In this document: piece by piece, positions 37,462 through 46,813 of the stretch
Layout of the letters: every line of letters begins with the position of its first letter
Position numbering within the stretch: the stretch's first letter is position 1
DNA from: Asticcacaulis sp. ZE23SCel15
Lineage (GTDB): Bacteria > Pseudomonadota > Alphaproteobacteria > Caulobacterales > Caulobacteraceae
Length of the DNA stretch: 64,000 bases
Direction: 5' to 3'
Assembly (NCBI RefSeq): GCF_030505395.1
Contig: NZ_CP130044.1
Span: 2,527,001-2,591,000, forward strand
Program-made: the position numbers and the translations under genes
Notes under the pieces: model-generated
Seen by the model: only the letters and a program-made list of their open reading frames with translations
Databases searched by the model: none
Told to the model about the DNA's origin: nothing

Positions 37462-38537
37462 CGCGGCGATTTAGCAGAACGATTGGCCAAAAGCGAGGCA
37501 TCGCCATAAGAGAAAAAGCGGTAGCCTGTTTCCACGGCATGGGCATAGGCCGCTTTCATGGTGTCATAGCCTGAAAAGGCGCAGACCAGCATGAACAGGG
37601 TCGATTTCGGCAGGTGGAAATTGGTCATCAAGATGTCCGCTGACCTGACCCGCACGCCGGGGGTGATAAAGATCGAGGTTTCATCGGCAAAGGGATGGAT
37701 CACGCAGTCATCGTCACATGCGCTTTCGATCAGCCGCAGTGCCGTGGTGCCGACGCAGATGACGCGGCCACCATTGGCGCGGGCGGCATTGATCTGATCC
37801 GCAACGCCTTGCGTCACCTCACCATATTCGGCGTGCATTTTATGGTCGCGGGTGTCATCGACCTTGACCGGCAGGAAGGTGCCCGCACCGACATGCAGGG
37901 TGACTTGCGCGATCTCTACCCCTTTGTCTGTAAGCTGCGCCAGTATGGCCGGCGTAAAATGCAAACCGGCGGTAGGTGCCGCGACAGACCCCTCGGAGGC
38001 TGCAAAAATGGTTTGGTAATCGGTTTTATCCTGCTCATCCTCGCTGCGTTTTGAGCGAATATAGGGGGGCAGGGGCATGCCGCCAATCTCATGCAGGCGG
38101 GCGCTCATCTCGTCATCACTGTGATCGAACGATAGGGTGTAAAGGCCGTCATCGTCCTTGGCGGTGGCTGTGGCGTTTAAGGTCGACGCGCCGCCCTCAT
38201 CGCCAAAGCTGACTATATCTCCAACCCGCACGCGACGGCCCGGCTTGATGAAGGCCTGCCAGATTACGGGCGACAGGGATTTAATCAGGGTGGCCTCAAT
38301 CGCCACACTCTGGCCGTCACGGTCGCGCTTACCATGAAGTTGCACCGGCAGAACTCTGGTGTCATTGACGACCAATATGTCGCCGGGGCGAATAAGGCGG
38401 GCGAGATCGGCGACATGGTGATCGCCGATGTCACCATTTTCGTCCACAGTCATCAGGCGCGCGCTCTCCCGCGGGGTGGCGGGGCGCAGCGCTATGGCGC
38501 TGTCGGGCAGGTCGAAATCAAATTGGGATACCAGCAT
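37458..38537 (-). CDS. queA: S-adenosylmethionine:tRNA ribosyltransferase-isomerase
   Basis: A 359-residue enzyme that acts after Tgt, moving the ribosyl part of SAM to preQ1-tRNA to form epoxyqueuosine. It begins [28 protein letters not shown], and has [30 protein letters not shown] and [21 protein letters not shown], all family signatures. It is first of the queA-tgt pair, with a 4-base overlap. The length is normal. Confidence 0.97.
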   Translation of the reverse strand: MLVSQFDFDLPDSAIALRPATPRESARLMTVDENGDIGDHHVADLARLIRPGDILVVNDTRVLPVQLHGKRDRDGQSVAIEATLIKSLSPVIWQAFIKPGRRVRVGDIVSFGDEGGASTLNATATAKDDDGLYTLSFDHSDDEMSARLHEIGGMPLPPYIRSKRSEDEQDKTDYQTIFAASEGSVAAPTAGLHFTPAILAQLTDKGVEIAQVTLHVGAGTFLPVKVDDTRDHKMHAEYGEVTQGVADQINAARANGGRVICVGTTALRLIESACDDDCVIHPFADETSIFITPGVRVRSADILMTNFHLPKSTLFMLVCAFSGYDTMKAAYAHAVETGYRFFSYGDASLLANRSAKSPR

Positions 38538-38568
38538 GCCCGCTTCAAACAGCCAAAGCGACCAAAGG

Positions 38569-38982
38569 TCAAGAGGCCAGCTTTGGGTCCGTAGCGTTTC
38601 GCATGGCCTCCAGCCATTGTGTCGCCTCGGTTAGTTCATTGAACGTGCGCACGATCCGCAGAGGTAAGCCCGCCTCATAGGCCTTTTGGCGGGCATGTGT
38701 CAGGGGGTCTGCACTGACGATAGCGGTAAGCCTGCCCGCATCCCGGCCGCGCGCGGCCTGATTCCAGGCGCGGGCCATCTGCGCCAGATCATCCAGAACG
38801 ACAACCCCTTCAAACCGGCGCATATCGAATAAAGAGTCGTAGAGCCAGGGCTGTTCGAGGGCTTGAAACTGGGCCGCAAGTGTATCGGCTATCGTCTTTA
38901 AATCCAGATCGCCAAAGTATTTCACCGTGATCATCCGGCGGGCATCATCAACATCAAAGACAAGACGCGCACGGATAGACAT
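38569..38982 (-). CDS. SpoIIAA/STAS-like protein, copy A
   Basis: A 137-residue protein with no signal or membrane helix. The pattern MITVKYFGDLDLKTIADTLAAQF...PWLYDSLFDMRRFEG, then alternating strands and helices, fits the SpoIIAA-like/STAS fold used in regulatory partner binding. The next gene upstream (39062-39496) is a paralogue with the same plan (shared PWxYxxxxDMRR). It lies 31 bases upstream of queA on the same strand and might be cotranscribed. No phosphorylatable Ser can be identified with confidence. The function is unknown. Confidence 0.75.
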   Translation of the reverse strand: MSIRARLVFDVDDARRMITVKYFGDLDLKTIADTLAAQFQALEQPWLYDSLFDMRRFEGVVVLDDLAQMARAWNQAARGRDAGRLTAIVSADPLTHARQKAYEAGLPLRIVRTFNELTEATQWLEAMRNATDPKLAS

Positions 38983-39061
38983 GGCGGCGATTTTTCCTGA
39001 AGGCGCTTAGGCGTAGGTTACAGGATGGATACTAAGAGGAACTCATTAAGTCTTTATTGAC

Positions 39062-39496
39062 CTAAAAATTGGCCGCAAATCTGAGTTCATCGGCCATTTC
39101 ATATTCGGGCAGTTCGCCCTTTTCGACCCACGCCATACCTTCTTCGAATTCACGGAAAGTATAAATATTTTTATTGTTAAATGACGAGCGCACATTGCCG
39201 ATGCGGGCAAAGCTGACCGGATTGTGGGTGATTACAGCGCCACGCATGACGTTATGATCCTCACCGGCCATAGCCTGCCAGCGTTGCCGCAGATCATCGA
39301 TATGGCTTACGTGCATTAAGCCATCGTGGCGGCGCATATCCAGAATGCGGTGGTATGTCCAGGGCTCGTTTAGCGCCGCATAGGTCTTCATCAGGGTATC
39401 AACGATTTCAGCACCGTCTACGTCCCCTAGCACTCTGAACACAATGATCTTGCGCTCTTCGTCCAGCCGTACCGTAATTCGCGATCGTATCGCCAT
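39062..39496 (-). CDS. SpoIIAA/STAS-like protein, copy B
   Basis: A 144-residue cytoplasmic protein, paralogous to the neighbour downstream. It has IIVFRVLGDVDGAEIVDTLMKTYAALNEPWTYHRILDMRRHDG in the same order as copy A, then ARIGNVRSSFNN and a C-terminal MAWVEKGELPEYEMA. A gap of 79 bases separates the two. Proteins of this type occur in multiple copies in Caulobacterales, but I know no role for them. Confidence 0.75.
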   Translation of the reverse strand: MAIRSRITVRLDEERKIIVFRVLGDVDGAEIVDTLMKTYAALNEPWTYHRILDMRRHDGLMHVSHIDDLRQRWQAMAGEDHNVMRGAVITHNPVSFARIGNVRSSFNNKNIYTFREFEEGMAWVEKGELPEYEMADELRFAANF

Positions 39497-39640
39497 GACC
39501 GGTTGCCCTCTGGTTTAGTCCCTATGGATGTCAACTATAGCTGTGGACCTTTAATGAATGATTGACTGTGGCCGGCGTTCAAACGCCAAAAAGCGCACCG
39601 CCGCGGAGCGGTGCGCTGAACCGGCTGGATTTTACATCAG

Positions 39641-40108
39641 TTAAGCGACGTCAGCGGCGACGCGGAAGGACACGATCTTGCCCGGTGCGCGCGGCGGCTC
39701 ACCCTTGGGCAGGGCATCGACATGTTCCATGCCCGACGTGACCTGACCCCAGACCGTATATTGGCGGTCAAGGAAATTGGCATCGTCAAAGCAGATGAAG
39801 AACTGGCTGTCGGCGGAATCCGGGTTCATCGAGCGGGCCATCGAGCAGACGCCGCGCACATGCGCCTCATTCGAGAACTCAGCCTTAAGCTTCTTGCCGG
39901 AGCCGCCATAGCCCTGACCTTCGGGATCGCCGCCCTGGGCCATGAAGCCGGGAATGACGCGGTGGAAGACAATGCCGTCATAAAAGCCTTCGCGGGCCAG
40001 TTCTTTGATCCGGGCGACGTGGTTCGGCGCCAGATCAGGGCGAAGTTCAATGACGACTTCGCCAAATTCGAGGGTCAGAATGATGGTGTTTTCGGGATCA
40101 GCCGACAT
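39641..40108 (-). CDS. ppiB: Cytoplasmic cyclophilin, peptidyl-prolyl isomerase
   Basis: A protein of 155 residues from the ATG at 40108, chosen because GAGGA lies 8 bases upstream; the frame runs on to 40132. The cyclophilin core is complete: FHRVIPGFMAQGGDPEGQGYGG, SMARSMNPDSADSQFFICFDD and FLDRQYTVWGQV. It lacks a signal peptide, unlike the cyclophilin at 32374. The MAR in SMARS and the QFFI strand form the active-site surface. Confidence 0.95.
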   Translation of the reverse strand: MSADPENTIILTLEFGEVVIELRPDLAPNHVARIKELAREGFYDGIVFHRVIPGFMAQGGDPEGQGYGGSGKKLKAEFSNEAHVRGVCSMARSMNPDSADSQFFICFDDANFLDRQYTVWGQVTSGMEHVDALPKGEPPRAPGKIVSFRVAADVA

Positions 40109-40226
40109 GGTGCGTCCTCTTGGAGTATACAATTGCGCCCCTCTTAGGCCATTGCGGTGGCTATTTCAAAAAGTAATTTAACGTCAGGCCATTTTGCGGC
40201 GGCGTAAAAAGCGCTATAGCCCTGCC

Positions 40227-40955
40227 ATGAACGATAAAAAAACGCCTGAAGACGCCCCCGAAGCGCGCCGTAAAATGGTCAAGCCCCCGACCGGCGGCAA
40301 TCTGTCCGGCCGTAACAAGGGCCACACCGCCGTCAAAACCGCCAAGCAGCGCACGGAATCCTCGGCCAAATGGCTGGAGCGGCAATTAAATGACCCGTTC
40401 GTGGCGCGGGCCAAGGCCGAAGGCTGGCGCTCACGCGCGGCATTCAAGCTGACCGAGATTGATGATCGCTTTAAGCTGCTGCACCGCGGGGTGAGGGTGG
40501 TCGATCTGGGCTGTGCGCCTGGAGGTTGGGTTCAGGTCGCCAAAAAGCGCGGCGCGGCCCATGTGGTCGGGGTTGATCTGCTGCCGGTTGATCCGGTGCC
40601 GGGAGCTGAGATTATTCAGGCTGATTTTACCGACCCTGAGGTCGGACCGCGTCTGATGGAGATGCTGGGGGGTAAGCCTGATCTGGTGTTGTCGGATCTG
40701 GCGCACAATACGGTCGGCCATAAGCAGACCGATCACCTTAAGATCGTCGGCCTGATTGAAATGGCTGTTGATTTTGCGATTTTGAACTTAAAACCCGGCG
40801 GCACCTTTGTAGCCAAGGCTTTCCAGGGCGGCGAAACCCATGCCGTGCTGGATATCCTCAAGCGCAACTTTACCGAGGTGAAGCACATAAAGCCCAAGGC
40901 CAGCCGTCAGGGTTCGTCCGAAACCTTTATCGTGGCGATGGGGTTTAAAGGATGA
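40227..40955 (+). CDS. rlmE: 23S rRNA (uridine-2'-O) methyltransferase
   Basis: A 242-residue FtsJ/RrmJ-type enzyme that methylates U2552 of 23S rRNA. The SAM motif is VVDLGCAPGGWVQVAKKRG. The catalytic K-D-K set is seen around SRAAFKLTEID, VLSDLAHNTVGHK and FVAKAFQGGE. The basic N-terminal extension (KMVKPPTGGNLSGRNKG) is common in alphaproteobacterial copies. The ATG at 40227 is preferred over the TTG at 40194. The stop overlaps the start of a small membrane-protein gene (ATGA). Confidence 0.95.
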   Translation: MNDKKTPEDAPEARRKMVKPPTGGNLSGRNKGHTAVKTAKQRTESSAKWLERQLNDPFVARAKAEGWRSRAAFKLTEIDDRFKLLHRGVRVVDLGCAPGGWVQVAKKRGAAHVVGVDLLPVDPVPGAEIIQADFTDPEVGPRLMEMLGGKPDLVLSDLAHNTVGHKQTDHLKIVGLIEMAVDFAILNLKPGGTFVAKAFQGGETHAVLDILKRNFTEVKHIKPKASRQGSSETFIVAMGFKG

Positions 40956-41116
40956 GACGGGTCAGCCAGTGGTTACCTCTGGTCTTGCTGGCGATCTCAC
41001 TTATCGGACTGTTGCTTTATTTTCGGTTTAGCCCGGTAATCGCCAGAGATATATGTCTCGATGGCGGTGGACGTTGGATCAATAGCGCGTGCGAAGGCAG
41101 ACGCCCACACGGCTGA
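40952..41116 (+). CDS. 54-residue membrane-anchored protein
   Basis: A small ORF starting MRRVSQWLPLVLLAISLIGL, coupled to rlmE by an ATGA overlap. One N-terminal transmembrane helix (about residues 7-25) is followed by a short outside part, DICLDGGGRWINSACEG. The two cysteines in the CLDxGGxW...CE arrangement are a pattern I recall from other small periplasmic proteins, suggesting one disulfide. The function is unknown; the coupling to rlmE and clean topology make it likely to be real. Confidence 0.6.
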   Translation: MRRVSQWLPLVLLAISLIGLLLYFRFSPVIARDICLDGGGRWINSACEGRRPHG

Positions 41117-41119
41117 TCG

Positions 41120-41278
41120 TTAAATTTTAACGGCTTTGGGGAAATAGCCCGAGATTTTTAAGCGTGCGCGGTGGCGTTCCATCATGGCTCCAAACACCCG
41201 ACCAGCAAACAGCGGGCGCAGGCGATACGACAGCCAGACAAGGCCTTTGGCGATTTGGTACTGCGTGGAATGGCTCAT
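41120..41278 (-). CDS. Small basic protein, unknown
   Basis: A 52-residue ORF, MSHSTQYQIAKGLVWLSYRLRPLFAGRVFGAMMERHR to PKAVKI. It is rich in Arg/Lys with an amphipathic middle, and AAGG lies 8 bases before the ATG. The frame could extend to 41311. It sits between convergent and same-strand genes with no obvious partner. The composition looks protein-like, but nothing else supports it. Confidence 0.45.
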   Translation of the reverse strand: MSHSTQYQIAKGLVWLSYRLRPLFAGRVFGAMMERHRARLKISGYFPKAVKI

Positions 41279-41350
41279 GACGGTGGCCTTAGTGAGGGGT
41301 GGACATTTCACACTACCCCGAAGTGATTAAGGTCGCGGTTACAAGCGTGG

Positions 41351-41797
41351 TTAAGGGACAGTTTCTGTCGCCATTTCTTTAGGCGTAGTGTAGCGCCATG
41401 CCGCCCACGCACTGATGCCGCCGATCAAGCCAAAAGGCCCCATCAAGCCATAACCAAATATGATCGAGCCCCCGATCGACCACCACGAAAGGGTCTCACT
41501 GAAAATTGTGAAGATGAATGCAGGCGTACCCGCGATGAGTAGTCCGCTCAAAGATGCCGTCCAGATATTAAGGATGCCGCGCTCTTCCAGCCTGTAAAAT
41601 ACAGGCAGCCCCAAAATCAGAATATGCAGTGAGGCTACCACAAATATGATTAAGCTGATGGCTATCGTTACAATGATGAGATTGGACCAATCATAATCTG
41701 TCATACCACTCATCAGGATCAGGTAAAGGCTCAGGATTAAGCCCGGCACTAATGCGGACGCCAACCATGCGAAGAGTATACGCTGCATCATTGTCAT
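41351..41797 (-). CDS. Four-helix membrane protein, unknown
   Basis: A 148-residue integral membrane protein with hydrophobic stretches at about residues 8-30, 40-62, 82-102 and 110-134. Motifs such as GYGLMGPFGLIGGISAWAAWRY are glycine-rich helix packing and not a recognised family. It has no soluble domain. Neighbours (a small ORF and, divergently, guaB) give no hint. The nucleotide composition is a little richer in A/T than adjoining genes. Confidence 0.7.
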   Translation of the reverse strand: MTMMQRILFAWLASALVPGLILSLYLILMSGMTDYDWSNLIIVTIAISLIIFVVASLHILILGLPVFYRLEERGILNIWTASLSGLLIAGTPAFIFTIFSETLSWWSIGGSIIFGYGLMGPFGLIGGISAWAAWRYTTPKEMATETVP

Positions 41798-41846
41798 TCT
41801 GGATGTCCCCCTTGATCGCCCAAATCACGAGTCTGCTCCGATTTAG

Positions 41847-43394
<1,548 letters not shown>

Positions 43395-43448
43395 CGTATC
43401 AGACAGGGCCATCATAAAGGTGGTCCTGAACCTGTACCGGAGCCGTCC

Positions 43449-43838
43449 ATGTCCTATGAAGTGTTTATTCTTGTCTATGCTGTTATCCTTGGCCTGATCC
43501 ATTTGGTGATCACGGCTCTGGCGGCGCGTCGTCAGGAAGGTAACCTGAAATATGCCGCCAGCCCGCGCGATAAGCCGTTTGAATACACTGGTATGGCGGC
43601 GCGTTTGCAGAGGTCATTTGCCAACTTCAAGGAAACCTTTGTTTTCTTTGCTGTCATCATTATCTGCCTGGCGCTGAGGGGCCGCTCATCTGAGCTGTCG
43701 CAAATTGCGGCCACGGTCTATCTGGTGGCGCGCATACTCTATATTCCGGCCTATGCCTTTGGCTGGCCGTTTCGTTTCGCGATTTGGCTCGTGTCGTTTT
43801 TTGCGATCATTGCCGCCCTTATCGCCCTGTTGATTTAG
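43449..43838 (+). CDS. MAPEG-family membrane protein
   Basis: A 129-residue inner-membrane protein with four hydrophobic helices. The MAPEG plan is visible: AARLQRSFANFKETFVFFAVIIICL with its conserved Asn/Glu, and VYLVARILYIPAYAFGWPF. Family members are glutathione-type or unknown-function membrane enzymes; the bacterial branch has no settled role. It lies between guaB and an rRNA methyltransferase gene, 10 bases before the latter, probably as one transcript. Confidence 0.85.
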   Translation: MSYEVFILVYAVILGLIHLVITALAARRQEGNLKYAASPRDKPFEYTGMAARLQRSFANFKETFVFFAVIIICLALRGRSSELSQIAATVYLVARILYIPAYAFGWPFRFAIWLVSFFAIIAALIALLI

Positions 43839-43848
43839 GACTAAGTTT

Positions 43849-45168
43849 TTGACCCCTGCCGCCCGATTAGCCGCCGCTGCTGACATTCTCGACATCCTCA
43901 AAGGTACGCGCAAAGCCGCCGAAGAGGTGCTGAAAGATTGGGGCCGCAATCACCGTTATGCGGGCTCAAAGGACCGCCGTGCCATCGCTGATAAGGTCTA
44001 TCAAGCCCTGCGCGCGCGCGAACACTTGTCAGTTGTAATGAAGTCTGATTCCGGCAGGTCATTGATTTTAGGGGCTTTACATCTGCTGGATGGGGTCGCG
44101 ATTGATGAGATTGACCAACTCTACACCGGCGAAGGTTATGCGCCACCCAAGCTTTCACTTGCGGAGCGCAATCAGTTGTTGGCGGGTGGGGGCGATGCCT
44201 CTGAAGGGACGCAAGCGGGCCTGCCGGCCTTTGTGTCGGAGCGGCTTCAGGCGATCTATGGTGATGACTGGCTGACCGAGGCACAAGGTCTGATGCAGGA
44301 ACGGGCCCCTATTGATCTGCGCGTAAATGGTGACCGCGAACCGATCCGTCAGGGTTTGGAAATGCTGGGTTATAAGCCGGAATTGACGCCGTTTTCGGCC
44401 TTTGGTCTAAGGCTGCCCGCCGATCCGCCGCCCAATGTACGCGCGTTACCGGCCTTTCGTCAGGGCGGTATCGAAATTCAGGACGAAGGCTCGCAACTGG
44501 CGGCGTTTCTGGCGGGCGCTAAACCCGGCATGACGGTGGTCGATTACTGCGCGGGCGGGGGTGGTAAGACCCTGGGGCTGCTGCAGGCGATGCAGGCGCC
44601 AAACGGTAAGACCTCCGGCGCTCTGATCGCCGCTGACGTTGAAAAGACGCGCCTGAACAACATTAAGCCGCGTTTGGCACGGGCCGGGCTTGAGGCTGAG
44701 TTTCGTCAGTTAGGTGCGGACGGTGAGGGTTTGGAAGACCTTGAGGGCAAGGCCGATGTGGTGCTGGTCGATGCGCCCTGTTCCGGTTCCGGCGTATGGC
44801 GCAGGCGCCCTGAAACTGCTCATAAACTGACCGAGGAGGAAGTGGCGCGGCTGCATGAATTGCAATCTGCAATTCTTCGTCAGGCGTCGCGTCTGGTTAA
44901 GCCCGGCGGGCTGCTGGCCTATGTGACCTGCTCGATCCTGCCGGATGAAAATGAGATGACGGCGGATCGGTTTGAATCCGATCATCCGCAGTTTGCACCG
45001 CGGCCTATTGCGGACGCCGTTAAGGTGCCTCAAATCACGGCAGAGGGTGGTGACGCCCTTATCAAAATTGCCGAAACAACAGATAAGCGTGGTCATAGGT
45101 TGCGCCTTACACCCGCATCTTCTCATACTGACGGTTTCTTCGTCTCGCTCTACCAACGGAAAGCTTAA
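43849..45168 (+). CDS. RsmB-type rRNA cytosine-C5 methyltransferase
   Basis: A 439-residue enzyme starting at TTG with AGGA about 8 bases upstream. An N-terminal NusB-like helical part precedes the Rossmann domain. The SAM site is VVDYCAGGGGKTLGLLQAM. The two cysteines of the m5C mechanism are in VDAPCSGSGVWRRRPE and YVTCSILPDENE. RsmB methylates C967 of 16S rRNA in E. coli; the close relative RsmF is the alternative. Its stop is 3 bases before guaA. Confidence 0.9.
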   Translation: MTPAARLAAAADILDILKGTRKAAEEVLKDWGRNHRYAGSKDRRAIADKVYQALRAREHLSVVMKSDSGRSLILGALHLLDGVAIDEIDQLYTGEGYAPPKLSLAERNQLLAGGGDASEGTQAGLPAFVSERLQAIYGDDWLTEAQGLMQERAPIDLRVNGDREPIRQGLEMLGYKPELTPFSAFGLRLPADPPPNVRALPAFRQGGIEIQDEGSQLAAFLAGAKPGMTVVDYCAGGGGKTLGLLQAMQAPNGKTSGALIAADVEKTRLNNIKPRLARAGLEAEFRQLGADGEGLEDLEGKADVVLVDAPCSGSGVWRRRPETAHKLTEEEVARLHELQSAILRQASRLVKPGGLLAYVTCSILPDENEMTADRFESDHPQFAPRPIADAVKVPQITAEGGDALIKIAETTDKRGHRLRLTPASSHTDGFFVSLYQRKA

Positions 45169-45171
45169 AAC

Positions 45172-46710
45172 ATGCACCATGAAAAGGTTCTGATCATCGA
45201 TTTCGGTTCGCAAGTGACCCAGTTGATCGCTCGCCGGGTGCGTGAATGTGGCGTCTATTGCGAAATCCACCCCTTCACCAAGGCGGCAGACGCGTTAAAA
45301 ACCGTGCAGCCCAACGCGGTCATCCTGTCGGGCAGCCCCCACAGCGTGGTCGATGCGGGGCCCACGGTGGATAAGGCCTTGTTCGATATGGGGCTGCCGG
45401 TGTTTGGCATCTGCTATGGCGAGCAACTGATGTGCGATTTGCTGGGCGGTAAGGTCGAAAGCGGTCATCACCGGGAATTTGGACGCGCCGAGATCGAGAT
45501 CACCAAAGCATCACCGATTTTCAAAGGCTTGGACACCAAAGAGACCGTGTGGATAAGTCACGGCGACCGCGTGACCGCTATCCCTGATGGTTTTGAGGTT
45601 ATTGCCGTGTCCGAAGGTGCGCCGTTTGCGGCGATTGCCAATGAAGACAAGCGTTTTTACGCGGTGCAGTTCCATCCGGAAGTCGTGCATACCAAGCGCG
45701 GCACCGATATGATCCGCAACTTTTTGTTCGAGATCGCAGGCCTCAAAGGCGACTGGACGATGGCGGCCTTCCGCCAGGAAATGATCGAGAAGATTCGCAA
45801 GCAAGTCGGCACGGGCAAGGTGATTTGCGGCTTGTCGGGCGGGGTGGATTCGTCTGTGGCGGCGGTGCTGATCCACGAAGCCATCGGTGAGCAACTGACC
45901 TGCGTGTTCGTCGATACCGGCTTGCTGCGCAAAAACGAGGGCGAGCAGGTCGTCACCCTGTTCCGCGATCATTACAATATCCCCCTCATCCATGTGCAGG
46001 CTGAAGGTAAATTCCTTGGTGCGTTGGCCGGTGAGAACGACCCTGAGAAAAAGCGCAAAACCATTGGCCGCCTGTTCATCGAGGTCTTCGACGAAGAGGC
46101 TGCCAAGATCGACGGCGCGGAGTTTTTGGCACAGGGCACGCTCTATCCCGATGTGGTCGAAAGCGTGTCGCCTAACGGCGGGCCATCAACCGTCATCAAA
46201 TCGCACCATAATGTCGGCGGTCTGCCCGACTACATGAAGCTGAAACTGGTTGAACCGTTGCGCGAACTGTTCAAGGACGAAGTGCGCGCCCTGGGTAAGG
46301 AACTCGGTCTGACCGATGCTTTTGTCGGTCGCCACCCATTCCCTGGGCCGGGCCTTGCCATCCGTATCCCCGGTGAAGTGACGCCGGAAAAGGTCAAAAC
46401 CCTTCAGGACGCCGATGCCATCTATCTTGATGAAATCCGTAAGGCTGGTCTCTATGACCAGATCTGGCAGGCCTTTGCGGTGCTGCTGCCGGTGAAAACC
46501 GTCGGCGTCATGGGCGATGCCCGCACCTATGAGGACGTGCTGGCGCTTAGAGCCGTGACCTCATCGGACGGCATGACGGCGGACTTCTATGAGTTCCCGT
46601 GGGCCGTGCTGGGGCGCTGCGCCACCCGTATCGTCAATGAAGTCAGAGGGGTCAACCGCGTCGTCTATGACGTCACCTCAAAGCCGCCCGGCACCATCGA
46701 GTGGGAATAA
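45172..46710 (+). CDS. guaA: GMP synthase (glutamine-hydrolysing)
   Basis: A 512-residue enzyme converting XMP to GMP with ATP and glutamine. The class I amidotransferase domain has Cys in [10 protein letters not shown] and His/Glu in [10 protein letters not shown]. The ATP-pyrophosphatase P-loop is [13 protein letters not shown]. The dimerisation domain ends [11 protein letters not shown], as usual. It follows the methyltransferase by 3 bases and ends in a strong terminator. Confidence 0.98.
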   Translation: MHHEKVLIIDFGSQVTQLIARRVRECGVYCEIHPFTKAADALKTVQPNAVILSGSPHSVVDAGPTVDKALFDMGLPVFGICYGEQLMCDLLGGKVESGHHREFGRAEIEITKASPIFKGLDTKETVWISHGDRVTAIPDGFEVIAVSEGAPFAAIANEDKRFYAVQFHPEVVHTKRGTDMIRNFLFEIAGLKGDWTMAAFRQEMIEKIRKQVGTGKVICGLSGGVDSSVAAVLIHEAIGEQLTCVFVDTGLLRKNEGEQVVTLFRDHYNIPLIHVQAEGKFLGALAGENDPEKKRKTIGRLFIEVFDEEAAKIDGAEFLAQGTLYPDVVESVSPNGGPSTVIKSHHNVGGLPDYMKLKLVEPLRELFKDEVRALGKELGLTDAFVGRHPFPGPGLAIRIPGEVTPEKVKTLQDADAIYLDEIRKAGLYDQIWQAFAVLLPVKTVGVMGDARTYEDVLALRAVTSSDGMTADFYEFPWAVLGRCATRIVNEVRGVNRVVYDVTSKPPGTIEWE

Positions 46711-46720
46711 TTTCCGCCTT

Positions 46721-46752
46721 AAAAAGCCGCCCTGAACAGGGCGGCTTTTTTT
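46721..46752. terminator. Intrinsic terminator after guaA
   Basis: The stem AGCCGCCCTG/CAGGGCGGCT with loop AA is flanked by A5 and T7, so it can act in both directions. The convergent RTX gene ends about 60 bases away. Confidence 0.93.
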
Positions 46753-46813
46753 CTGGTCAATAGATACTGTAACGCGGCTTTACCTTGGGGTGCATAAGCC
46801 CCTAAAGTCATCA

